Assembly (NCBI GenBank): GCA_016927755.1
Contig: JAFGLZ010000020.1
Location: forward strand, 1 to 64,000
DNA from: Phycisphaerae bacterium
GTDB taxonomy: Bacteria; Planctomycetota; Phycisphaerae; UBA1845; JAFGLZ01
Length of the DNA stretch: 64,000 bases
Direction: 5' to 3'
Below, one piece after another: positions 35,846 to 45,400 of the stretch. Under the pieces are notes generated by a model. That model ran no database searches. It was not told the DNA's origin and was given only the letters and a program-made list of their open reading frames with translations. Both the position numbers and the translations under genes were made by a program. The stretch's first letter is position 1. Each line of letters begins with the position of its first letter.

Positions 35846-36463
35846 TCAGTCTCCCATATCGAGGGCGAAGAGCTGGACCCAGTAGTAGTAGTGATTTACG
35901 CCGACCTGAGTGTGGTAGTATCCGACGCCGACGTAGGCGTAGCTGCCATTGAGCATGTTGGCGTCGTGGCCGGGGCTGTTCTTCCAGGCCTGCATGACCT
36001 CGGAGGTCTGGGACACCTGGTTCATGCCGTAGGCGATGTTCTCGCCGCAGTACTCATGACAGAAGCCGGCGTTGACGGCCCGATCGGCCGGTGCCTCTCC
36101 GCTGGGATTGGTGTGGCTGAAGAACTGTCGATCGAACATGTCCTTGGCGTGGGCGTCGGCGGCCGCCTGCAGGGTCATCGAGTATTCCAGCGTTTCCAAC
36201 CCGTTGGCTTGCCGGTATGCGTTGAGCTGGTCGAAGACGCCTTGATGGGGAGCGTTCGTCGGGGTGGCCAGGGCCAGACAGCCCCCCGTCGTCGGCTGGT
36301 TGGCGTCGCCCTGGGTGTCGACCGCGCCGGCGATGGTGGTGTCGTCTTCGCCGTCGCCGAGGGTCGGCAGGGGCAGCGAGCCGGACGGGACGCACCCGAG
36401 GACCAGGATCGGCAGCCACGCGAGTAGCGAAAAGCGTCGCAGGATAGAGGATGAGAGCTTCAT
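35846..36463 (-). CDS. CAP (SCP/TAPS)-domain lipoprotein, second paralogue
   Basis: A 205-residue protein from ATG 36463. The lipobox signal is LLAWLPILVLGC, followed by an acidic linker (DGEDDTTIAGAVDTQGD). The CAP domain has FDQLNAYRQANGLETLEYS, AKDMFDRQFFSHTNPSGE, HEYCGENIAYG and MQAWKNSPGHDANML. It is the closest relative of the downstream gene in this window and probably arose by duplication. The extra cysteines (CHEYCGENIAYG) could form a disulfide. Function unknown beyond surface location. Confidence 0.85.
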   Translation of the reverse strand: MKLSSSILRRFSLLAWLPILVLGCVPSGSLPLPTLGDGEDDTTIAGAVDTQGDANQPTTGGCLALATPTNAPHQGVFDQLNAYRQANGLETLEYSMTLQAAADAHAKDMFDRQFFSHTNPSGEAPADRAVNAGFCHEYCGENIAYGMNQVSQTSEVMQAWKNSPGHDANMLNGSYAYVGVGYYHTQVGVNHYYYWVQLFALDMGD

Positions 36464-36778
36464 GGTCGGTGCCCCCCACATGCTCGGCATCGGCGAAAGC
36501 CCGGCGTCGACGCCCGGCACGTGAGTCCGCGGTCCGTGTTACACAAGCGATTGACCGATGAGCACGGTCGGTGCGACCGTGCCGCCCAAGTGCTAGACCG
36601 AAAGACGCGGGTCAGGTTAGCCCCAACTAGGGCCTGGCCGACGGAAACATACGATATCCCCGCGGGCGACGACCCGGGTTCAGGAGGGAATTGACGCCGC
36701 TTCCGACAGGGCACAGACGGCGGGCCCCTCCAGCGGCGTCTCTCATCTCTTTGTGGGGCAGTGCGACCAGGTCAGCGA

Positions 36779-39361
36779 CTACCGCTTGGCTGCCGTCGCC
36801 TCGATCGCCTTGGCGAGTTGAGTCCTCGCTTCGTAGAGCTTCTGTGGATCCAGCTCGAAGTCGACCAGGCTGCGGACGAGCTTATCGGGCAGATGGAGCG
36901 CCGCATGGTCCTTATCGGCTAGGGCCTGCCTGAGAAGCCAGAAGTACTCGCGATCCTCCAGGCCCTCGCGGAGCATGGCCAGGCGGATGCTGCTGACCGG
37001 GGCGTCGAGCACGGTGGTCTTACTGGGTTGGCGCGTAGGGGGATAGAGCAGGAAGCCATCGCCGTTGCCCCAGGTGCCCTTCTTGTCCGGCTTGTAGCTC
37101 ATCGGGTCTAGCCACGGGTTCTTGTGGTTCCAGTAGGTCGTGTGCCAGTAGAGCGTGCCGGTGACGCCGTACTTCTCCATCATCCAGAAGTGGATGCGGT
37201 GATTGATGGCGGGGTGGTCCACGAAGCTGTTGGCGTAGGGATGGCGCGGGCTGCAGCAGATGTACCACCACACGCACTCGCCGAGCTTCTGCCTGGCGCG
37301 GGCCCGCTCGTAGTCGTATTTCTGCATGACGGGGACCCAGAGATTGACGGAGCCGTAGAAGTACGGGTACGGCCCCTTATCGTGATTGATCGTCAGGAGC
37401 GTTCGCAGGCCCGGGCAGTTTCGGCGGAGCAGGTCCATGCCGGCCTTGACGTCGTCGTAGCTCCTCGGTGGTGGCTCGTCGACCCAGTAGGCATAGCACT
37501 TGTCGAGCCACTTCTTCTCGGCGAGGTGGCGGGCGATCTCGCCCTGGATGGCGCGGTGCAGCCGCTCATAGCCGGGCGTGCCTCGCTTGTAGGGTCCGAT
37601 TTCCTTGGGGACGGCCGTGTAGGGGAAGTTGAAGGACGTGCACTTCAGCTCGTCGTAGCAGTATGCGGCGGCCTTGTCGTATTCGGCGAAGTCGAGCTCG
37701 ACGGTTCCCTGCTCGGGGTCGAGGATCTTGACGCCGATCTGCGCGGGTCCGGTCGGGCGATAGGGCGTGATCCGGTGGCTGACGAGGGTCCTCAGATACT
37801 TGTCCGTCAGCGTCTTCTCCTGCTCGGGTGATAGCGGTCCGTGCCACTCGCTGCGAACGTGCAGGCCGAAGGCGGTCTCGGTATGCGTCTCGGCCGGGAG
37901 GGTGAAGTCGTACACGTGCAGCGAGATCGGGACGGTGGCGAGCGATGCGTCACCGGTCCGAACGGACAGCGTGCATGCGTGATCGCCCGGCTTGGCCTGC
38001 GGGGAGACGTAGAACGTGATCCATAGGGGATGGTTTTGGCCCGCGGCGAGGTCGACCGGCTTGGTCAGCGGCGGGAGGGCGTCGGGGTACCAGTCGCGCG
38101 ATCCGAAGGCATCGGTGGGCGTGGTGACCTTGACGTAGTGGGCCAGGCAGATCTCGGTCGAGACGCCTTCGGGGGCGCCCTCGATCTTGGCCGTGACGGT
38201 CTTGACGGCCTGTTTGGGTCGGATGACGACCTGCACGGGCTCGTACTCGTTCCTGGCCGCTTCGAGCCGTACGGGCTTGGGCTGGCCGGTCGGGGCGGGT
38301 CGATCGCGTCCGACCTTGTACGTCCCCTCGCACCACCAGACGTCAGCGATGTCGCTTGTGCTGACCGGGTGTCCGAACATCTGTTGCTTCATCGCCGAGA
38401 CGCTGAGTTTGGCTCGCAGGCCGCCGACGAGCGCGTCTGGGCCACGGACGACGGCGATCACGCCGAATTGGCCGGGCTCTTCGGTTGGAACCGAGAGGGC
38501 GCCAGTCCATGACTTGCCTGGGGGCAGGTCGAGCGTCTTGGTCTGGCTGGTATCGGGACGGTCGACGCGGGTCAACTTGATTTCGCCGGTGAAGGGCTTA
38601 TCCGACGGGTTCTCGACCCTGAGGACGAGTCGCCGGGCCTTACCGTCGCTGATGGGGGTGATGCTTTCGACGCCGACGTTGATCGTCTGGTTCCGTCCGG
38701 CCAGGAGGCCCAGGCCGAAGGCCTCGGGCTGGTGGAACCCGCCGATCGCGCCGGCCCAGCTACTGGGCTGCCGCCGCGCCGCGTCGGTTCGGCAGAGATT
38801 CAGGCCGAGGGGCGTGTTGGCGGGGTCGGTCAGGCCGACGTCGGCCAGCGGGATGACGATCTCGCAGCTCCATCCGTCGGTGGCGCGGACGGTGTCCGAT
38901 CGCACGTTGGAGTCCCACTTGTCGCCGGCGTTGATTTCGTCCAGGACGACGTTTGCGGCGTTGACGACGACGTGGTGGTAGCGGCGTCCGGCGCAGCCGA
39001 CGTCGAGGAAGACCTCGACGGAGTCGTCGCGATAGACCTCGCCGTCGCGCTGGGTGACCTCGACGGCGGGCAGGTTCGGCTGTTTGCACTCGAAGCCGAC
39101 GCACAGCTCGTCCTGGGTGTAGTAGACGCGGGCCTCTGTCGGCTGGGCGGCGGGGGTCTTGCCGTCGAGCGTGACGAAGCCGGCGCAGACGGCGGCCTGC
39201 TTCCAGAGGGGGTCGGTGAGCCTTCCGTCGATCTGGGGTCGCTTGGCGAGCTTGGGGATGCGGATCGTGGGCGGTTGGCCGTGCTCGCCGGCCGGGGCGG
39301 CGGTCGACCAGGCCAACGTCGTTGCGGCGACAAGGAGCAGGATCGTTGCGGGTGCTTTCAT
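36779..39361 (-). CDS. Secreted DUF4091 / CBM9-like glycoside-hydrolase-type protein
   Basis: An 860-residue protein with a signal peptide (TILLLVAATTLAWSTAAPA); GAGGG precedes the ATG. Residues from about 30 to 230 are a CBM9-like sugar-binding domain (PQIDGRLTDPLWKQAAV, DSVEVFLDVG, WSCEIVIPLADVGL). A beta-sandwich follows, then the DUF4091 barrel with KCYAYWVDEPPP (likely acid/base Glu), FYGSVNLWVPV and GTLYWHTTYWNHKNPW. The C-terminus is helical (SSIRLAMLREGLEDREYFWLL). The family is related to GH123-type hexosaminidases; the substrate is inferred only. It is divergent from the next gene by 151 bases. Confidence 0.75.
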   Translation of the reverse strand: MKAPATILLLVAATTLAWSTAAPAGEHGQPPTIRIPKLAKRPQIDGRLTDPLWKQAAVCAGFVTLDGKTPAAQPTEARVYYTQDELCVGFECKQPNLPAVEVTQRDGEVYRDDSVEVFLDVGCAGRRYHHVVVNAANVVLDEINAGDKWDSNVRSDTVRATDGWSCEIVIPLADVGLTDPANTPLGLNLCRTDAARRQPSSWAGAIGGFHQPEAFGLGLLAGRNQTINVGVESITPISDGKARRLVLRVENPSDKPFTGEIKLTRVDRPDTSQTKTLDLPPGKSWTGALSVPTEEPGQFGVIAVVRGPDALVGGLRAKLSVSAMKQQMFGHPVSTSDIADVWWCEGTYKVGRDRPAPTGQPKPVRLEAARNEYEPVQVVIRPKQAVKTVTAKIEGAPEGVSTEICLAHYVKVTTPTDAFGSRDWYPDALPPLTKPVDLAAGQNHPLWITFYVSPQAKPGDHACTLSVRTGDASLATVPISLHVYDFTLPAETHTETAFGLHVRSEWHGPLSPEQEKTLTDKYLRTLVSHRITPYRPTGPAQIGVKILDPEQGTVELDFAEYDKAAAYCYDELKCTSFNFPYTAVPKEIGPYKRGTPGYERLHRAIQGEIARHLAEKKWLDKCYAYWVDEPPPRSYDDVKAGMDLLRRNCPGLRTLLTINHDKGPYPYFYGSVNLWVPVMQKYDYERARARQKLGECVWWYICCSPRHPYANSFVDHPAINHRIHFWMMEKYGVTGTLYWHTTYWNHKNPWLDPMSYKPDKKGTWGNGDGFLLYPPTRQPSKTTVLDAPVSSIRLAMLREGLEDREYFWLLRQALADKDHAALHLPDKLVRSLVDFELDPQKLYEARTQLAKAIEATAAKR

Positions 39362-39512
39362 CGAACCCTCGCTAGCTGTAGGATGTTTGGACTTTGCCAG
39401 ACGCCGGAGGTTCGGGCCGGGCCCCAAGACGGGTGAATCGTAGCGGCGGGCCGCAAGATCCGTCAATGTAGGGTGGGCCGCGGCATCCGGCCGGCGTGCG
39501 GAGGTTGAGGCG

Positions 39513-42011
39513 ATGCAGATGCACCGCGCGATTCAGGGCGGTTTGGGATCGGTTTTCGTGTGGCTATGTTGCGCCGGATCCGTATGCGGCGCTTCGGCGG
39601 ACTCTCAACCGGCGGGTAAGTCGCGATCGTGGCCGATCGTCCTGCCGGTCGTGCACGTGGCTGATCCGCCGAAGGTGGACGGCAAGCTCGACGACGAGGC
39701 CTGGAAGGGCGTCGCGCCGGTGACCAACTTCGTCAACCTGGTCACGGGCGAGCCCGCCCGCGGCCAGACCGAGGTCCGGGCGATCTTCGACGCCGAGACG
39801 CTGTACGTGGGCGTCGTGTGCCACGAGCAGGACATGAGCGGGGTGATCTCGCTGGCGACGACGCGGGACGGGCAGGTCTATCGAGACAACTCGGTCGAGC
39901 TGTTCCTGACGCCGAACCGGAGCCCCGGCCCGTACGCGCACCTGGCGGTCAACTCGATCGGCACGCAGTTCGACGAATGGGTCAAGGGCGACGCCCACGA
40001 TACGTCGTGGAATCCGGCGTGGACGGCCAAGGTCGATTTGCAGAAGAACGCGTGGACGGTCGAGATGGCGATTCCGTTCAAGTCGCTGAACATCGATCCG
40101 CCGATGCCGGGGCGGCGGTGGCTGGCGAACGTGACGCGGATCAGCGGGCCGACGGGGGAGATGACGACGCTGGCGCGGCTCGACGGGGGCTTCCACAGGC
40201 CGGACGAGTTCGTGCGGATGCTCTACTGCTTTGGGCCGAACGAGGCGCGGGTTCGGATCAAGTACTCGCCGTGCGCGACGGCCCAGCCGGCGCCGCCGGA
40301 GCCCGCGGCGCCGCCGATCGGGGCGGAGCTGCCGGTGCCGGCCTTGAAGTACGACCGGGCACTAGCCAAGGTTACGCTCGACGATCGCGGATGGCTCAAC
40401 GTCGACGGCAAGCCGTTCTTCCCGCGGATGCTGTTCCTCAATCAGGGCTACGACGGCATCAAGGCGGCCGGCTTTAACGTGATCGTGACGGGCAACGATG
40501 CTCCGGACGCCAAGGGGGAGTGGATCGGCAAGAACCTCGAGATTCTCGAGGCGGCCAAGAAGAACGGCCTGTGGGTCGTGTTCCACGTATGCAACCTGTT
40601 TCGGAAGGATCAGGCGCGGTTTGCCGAATTGCGGCAGATGGTGCTGGCGCTGAAGGACCATCCGGCCCTGCTGGGCTGGTATACGGCGGACGAGCCAAGC
40701 GGCAACGTGACGCATCCGATCAAGCTGCGGACGGCGTATCAGCTCATCAAGAAGATCGATCCGGACCACCCGGTGTTCGTGCTGGAGATGTCGCCGGCGT
40801 TCTTTGCGTACTGGGCTCGAGGGACGTGCGACGTGTTCATGGCGGATCCGTACGTCGTTCCGTTGCCGGGGGCCGAACAGGTCGGCGCCTGGACCGAGCA
40901 GGCCGGCAAGGCGATCGTCAAGGGTCAGGCGCTGATGATATGTCTTCAGGCGCAGGGCCCGCCGTGGTTCAGCCGGTATCCGACGCCGGCCGAGAGCCGC
41001 GCGATGGCGTGGCTGGCGGTGATTCACGGGGCGACGGGGCTGGGCTGGTGGGCGCATGGCCCGGCGAAGTCGAGTCCGTCTTGGGGGACGTATCCGGCGA
41101 TCACGGCCGAGGCGGCTTCGCTTGTCTTTGGTCTTCGTGAGGCGTCCAAGCGTGAGGTGCGAGTCGACAAGGGCGTGCATCAAGTCAGCTTCACGGTGGG
41201 CAGTGCGGCGTACGTCGCCTCGGTGGATTGCGCGAAGGAGGCGTTCCCGACGGCGGTGACGACGGCGGGTGAGAAGCCCGCGCCGGCCACGCTGCCGGCG
41301 CCGCCGACGATCGATCCGAAGGGGTCGCCGGCGCCTCCGCCGCCTCCGGCACCAACGCCGCCGCCTCCTGCGCCGGCACCCGCGCCGACGCCCGCTCCCG
41401 CGCCCGCGACGAAACCTGCTCCGGCTCCGACGCCACCGGCACCGACGCCGCCGCCTCCTGCGCCGACACCCGCGCCGACGCCCGCTCCCGCGCCCGCGAC
41501 GAAACCGGCTCCGGCTCCGACGCCACCGGCACCAACGCCGCCGCCTCCCGCGCCGGCACCCGCGCCGACGCCCGCTCCCGCGCCCGCGACGAAACCGGCT
41601 CCTGCTCCGACGCCGCCCGCGCCAACGCCACCGCCTCCTGCGCCGACACCCGCGCCGACGGCCGCGCCTGCGCCCGCGACGAAACCGGCTCCTGCTCCGA
41701 CGCCGCCCGCGCCAACGCCGCCGCCACCTGCGCCGGCACCCGCGCCGACGCCCGCGCCTGCGCCTGCGACGAAGCCGGCTCCGGCTCCGACACCACCGGC
41801 ACCAACGCCACCGCCTCCTGCGCCGGCACCCGCGCCTGCGCCCACGACGAAACCGGCTCCGGCTCCGACGCCGCCCGCGCCCACACCGCCACCTCCCGCG
41901 CCTGCACCCGCGCCGAAGCCCGCGCCTGCGCCAACACCTCCGGCGGCTCCGCCGGCCTCGAAGCCTGCATCGCAGCCCACGACGGCTCCGGCGTCCGCGC
42001 CGGCCAAGTAG
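39513..42011 (+). CDS. Secreted CBM9-like and barrel protein with a Pro/Ala-rich repeat tail
   Basis: An 832-residue exported protein; GGAGG lies about eight bases before ATG 39513. A signal peptide is followed by a CBM9-like domain (PKVDGKLDDEAWKGV, NSVELFLTPNR, WTVEMAIPFKSLN). A barrel-like region then begins near residue 285 with FFPRMLFLNQGYDGIKAAGF, GLWVVFHVCNLFRKD and LGWYTADEPSGN (likely catalytic acid in DEP), and LGWWAHGP. The last 230 residues consist of about five 30-residue repeats rich in Pro, Ala and Thr (TPPPPAPAPAPT, APATKPAPAPTPP) plus two shortened units. The tail is probably an extended wall-spanning spacer. The substrate is unknown. Confidence 0.7.
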   Translation: MQMHRAIQGGLGSVFVWLCCAGSVCGASADSQPAGKSRSWPIVLPVVHVADPPKVDGKLDDEAWKGVAPVTNFVNLVTGEPARGQTEVRAIFDAETLYVGVVCHEQDMSGVISLATTRDGQVYRDNSVELFLTPNRSPGPYAHLAVNSIGTQFDEWVKGDAHDTSWNPAWTAKVDLQKNAWTVEMAIPFKSLNIDPPMPGRRWLANVTRISGPTGEMTTLARLDGGFHRPDEFVRMLYCFGPNEARVRIKYSPCATAQPAPPEPAAPPIGAELPVPALKYDRALAKVTLDDRGWLNVDGKPFFPRMLFLNQGYDGIKAAGFNVIVTGNDAPDAKGEWIGKNLEILEAAKKNGLWVVFHVCNLFRKDQARFAELRQMVLALKDHPALLGWYTADEPSGNVTHPIKLRTAYQLIKKIDPDHPVFVLEMSPAFFAYWARGTCDVFMADPYVVPLPGAEQVGAWTEQAGKAIVKGQALMICLQAQGPPWFSRYPTPAESRAMAWLAVIHGATGLGWWAHGPAKSSPSWGTYPAITAEAASLVFGLREASKREVRVDKGVHQVSFTVGSAAYVASVDCAKEAFPTAVTTAGEKPAPATLPAPPTIDPKGSPAPPPPPAPTPPPPAPAPAPTPAPAPATKPAPAPTPPAPTPPPPAPTPAPTPAPAPATKPAPAPTPPAPTPPPPAPAPAPTPAPAPATKPAPAPTPPAPTPPPPAPTPAPTAAPAPATKPAPAPTPPAPTPPPPAPAPAPTPAPAPATKPAPAPTPPAPTPPPPAPAPAPAPTTKPAPAPTPPAPTPPPPAPAPAPKPAPAPTPPAAPPASKPASQPTTAPASAPAK
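41350..41935 (+). repeat. 90-base tandem repeats encoding a Pro/Ala spacer
   Basis: About five complete 90-base units and two shortened units lie in tandem, in frame within the preceding gene. Each encodes a 30-residue unit with APATKPAPAPTPP at its centre. Copies differ by single bases, and one is shorter by four codons, as expected from slippage or unequal recombination. Confidence 0.85.
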
Positions 42012-42426
42012 ACCGAACCGATTGCCGCCGGCCGTGCGGCGTCGCGGAAGTGCCGACCATTTCCTGGCCGGTCCGGTGTCGATGCGCGCAAAAAAGGAGG
42101 CCTGCTGGGGGGGCAGGCCTCAGTGGTCAGGAGAGGGGGAGGGAGGTTTGTAGCTGTATTGTTCTGACTTCAAATACTGAGATGTTCCTGGCGGCGCGGG
42201 TATTCCCAAAAAAAAAAGACGCCGAAGTCCTCGCAGTGGGGCAAGGCCGATTCGTTCCGGATAGAAGCTGTTTGGCTGCAATAAGATACGGATCGTCTCG
42301 GCGGGGGGGGCTTGGAGCCATTCGGCAGGGGCTTGCGGGCGCTTCGGTTCCGGTGTAATCCTTCGTCGAGGACACGTCCTGCGTAAGCCGAACTCCTTTG
42401 TCGTTTCAGGGCTGGGAGATACGTCC
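42012..42426. other. 415-base gap upstream of the NACHT gene
   Basis: The gap holds an inverted repeat with a flanking A-run at 42091-42121, a poly-A tract near 42207-42216 and no recognisable gene. The start of the NACHT gene at 42427 has a weak GGGAG-type ribosome site about ten bases upstream. Confidence 0.45.
42091..42121 (-). terminator. Orphan minus-strand intrinsic terminator
   Basis: AGGCCTGC and GCAGGCCT form an 8-base stem around a G-rich loop. On the minus strand the hairpin is followed by a run of six T, the intrinsic-terminator pattern. On the plus strand no T-run follows. No minus-strand gene is present immediately upstream, so the terminated transcript is unknown. Confidence 0.5.
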
Positions 42427-45400
42427 ATGACAGACGCCACGTCGATCGAGCCCGTTCGGATCCTGCATTTGTCGGATTTTCACTTTCGGGCGAAGACGGA
42501 TTGGGATTCCAAGCCGGTGCTGGTTGGCATGGTCGATGCGATCAAGGAACTGGGCGATAACGGGCTGGCTCCTGACGTCGTGGCGATTACGGGGGACGTG
42601 GCGTACTCCGGCAAGAGGCAGGAGTACGAGCAGGCCAAGACGTGGATTGACGGGCGGCTGATTCCGGCGCTCTCGAAGGATTTCACGCGCGATCGAATCC
42701 TGATCGTGCCCGGCAATCATGACGCCGACCGCGAGGCTGTGGGCAGGGGGGCCAAGTCCATACAGGCTGACTTGCTGCGCGAGCCGACCGAGGAGGCGGT
42801 CGCCGAGATCCTGGGAGATCCGAAGGAGCGCGAGCCGCTCTTGAGAAGACATGAGGCCTACCTGGCGTTCGCCAAGGCGTACGGTTCGGCGTCGAGGCCG
42901 CTCGACGTGCCGTGGTGGAGCGCGTCTGTAGGGCCCGCCGGCCGGGAGACGCGCGTCTTCGTGGCGGGGCTGTGCTCGTCGTTCATGTGCTGTGGCGACG
43001 AGGATGCCGGCCGACTGCTCATCGGTCGGTGGCAGGTGCATGAGCTGCTCGCGGCGAAGCCGGATGACGCCGAGTTCGTCGTGGCGCTCGTGCATCACCC
43101 GTGGTCGGCGCTAGCGCCGTTTGACTCGGAGGACATCGTCGAGCCGATCCACCAGGCCGCCGACGTCGTGTTGCGGGGGCACCTGCACGCGCAGCGGTCG
43201 GAGCGGTGGGGCGACCCGGACGATACGTGCATCGAGCTGGCCGCGGGCAGCGTCTACGACGGCTCGCGTCGAGTCAACGCCTTCCAGCTCGTCGAGTTGG
43301 TCCCCGGCGATCGGGTCGTGCGGGTTCACTATCGCGCGTGGTACCGGAACGGCTGGGTGCCCGACACGATGACGTACAAGAACGCGCCGAAGGGCGTGGC
43401 GACATTTCACCTTGATGAGGAGCAGGGCAAGCCCCCGGGAGACAGGGGGAGAACCGGGCGGGGTAGCACGACGAAGTACCTGCGATGCCTGCGTGGCGAG
43501 ACGTACTACATTGACGTTCGGGGGCTCGAGGTCGGTAGCGGCAAGGCGACACTCCTGCAGATCGATCAGCTCTATATTCCGTTGACGACGACGGCCAGGC
43601 CGGAGCGCGACGAGCTGAAGGAGGCTGACGGGGAGGGGGCGTTGGAGGCGATGCGGGAGGCGCGCGAGACTGATCTTCGCGAGGCGCTCGGGCATCGGCG
43701 TCTGGTCGTCGTGGGCGACCCCGGGTCGGGCAAGACGACGTTTCTGCGGCGGATCGCGTTCGAGCTGGCGCGGCGGGGGCTCGGCGAGCGGGTTGACGCC
43801 GGGGATAGCGCTTGGGACGCGCTGGGCGATGCGCTGCCGGTCTTGATCAAGCTCGACGATCTGGCCCGGCATATCGAGGCGGACCGCAAGAAGGGCGACG
43901 GCCCCGCCGGCGACGACGCGCCGCTGTGGCTGGCGCACTATCTGGGCGAGCGGAGCGAGGAGGGCACGCACGGGCTCAACGAGGCGTTCTTCCGGGCGGC
44001 GCTCGAGGGCGGCGAGGCGGTCGTCCTGCTGGACGGGTTGGACGAGGTGCCGACGAAGAGGCAGCGCGTCGCGCTGCGGAAGCTGATCGAGCGGGCGGCG
44101 CGGGAGTACGAGGGGTGCCGGTTCGTGGTGACGACGCGGCCGGTGGCGTACAAGGGCGAGGCGACGCTGGCGACGTTCGACGAGGAGGCGACGATCGCGC
44201 CGCTGCCGGAGGAGGCGATCGAGACGTTCCTGGACCGGTGGAGCCACGCGCTGTGGGCCGAGAACCGGTCGCAGGCCGACAAGAACCTGGACGAGCTGAA
44301 GCGGGCGCTCCGCGAGCGGCCGGAGATCCGGCGGATGGCTCGCAACGCCGTGATGCTGACGGCGCTGGCGGTCGTTCACTGGAAGGAGAAGCGTCTGCCG
44401 GAGCAGCGGGCGGATCTATACGAATCGATCATCGGGTGGCTGGCCAAGTCTCGGGAGCACCGGCCGGGGCGTTCGAGCGAGGAGCGGTGCGTGGCGCTGC
44501 TGCAGAACCTGGCGCTGGCGATGCAGGAGCATCCCAAGGGTCGTCAGGTGCAGGTCCGCCGGCGGTGGGGGGCCGAGGCGATCGCGTCGGGCTTTCGCGA
44601 GGTGGACGAGCCGGATCCCGTCGCGGCCGCGGAGGGCTTCCTGCGGGAGGAGGAGCAGGACAGCGGCATCGTGGTCGGGCGGGGCGAGCATGACGTGCGG
44701 TTCTGGCATCTGACGTTTCAGGAGTTCCTGGCGGCGCGGGCGCTGGCGGCGCAGGACAAGGTCCGCGCCGAGCGGCTGCTGAAGACGGACAGGCTGCACA
44801 GTGCGGAGTGGCGCGAGGTGGTGCTGCTGCTTGGGGGGGTGCTGTTCTCGCAGGGGATCGAGCCGGTGGACGAGATGTTCGAGTCGATCCTGGCGCGGGT
44901 TCCGGCTCGCGCCCCGCTGAAGGACAAGGCGAGGTGCGCGGGGCTGCTGAGCGCAATCCTTCGCGACCTCTCGCCGGTGGGCTATCGGCCGAGGGAGGCG
45001 CGCTACCGGGAGCTGTTGGAGGAGGCGATGGCCGTCTTCGACGCGAGGCGGTCGAGCCGGATCCCGATCGAGGACGCGATCGCGGCGGCCGAGGCGATCG
45101 GACAGGCGGGCGATCCGCGGTTCGCGGATCTGGACTCGGACGATCTCTGGGTGACGATTCCGGCGGGGGAGTTTTGGATGGGGGCGCAGAAGGAGGATCC
45201 GAAGGGGCGGAACTACGACGCGGAGGCGGGTACCCTTTTGCCGGAGTGGCCGGTTCACAAGGTCCGGCTGAGCAGGTACCGGATCGGTCGCTATCCGGTG
45301 ACCGTGGCTCAGTATCGCCGTTTTGTCGAGGACGACGGCTACGTCAAGAGAGGGTTCTGGGGGGGCGAGGGTTTCGGCGAGTACGGCGAGGCGCCCAAGA

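Noticed and set aside
43111..44379. Long minus-strand open frame inside the NACHT gene
   Set aside because: It mirrors the coding strand of a clearly conserved gene, its product is Arg/Pro/Leu-rich, and no family motif is present.
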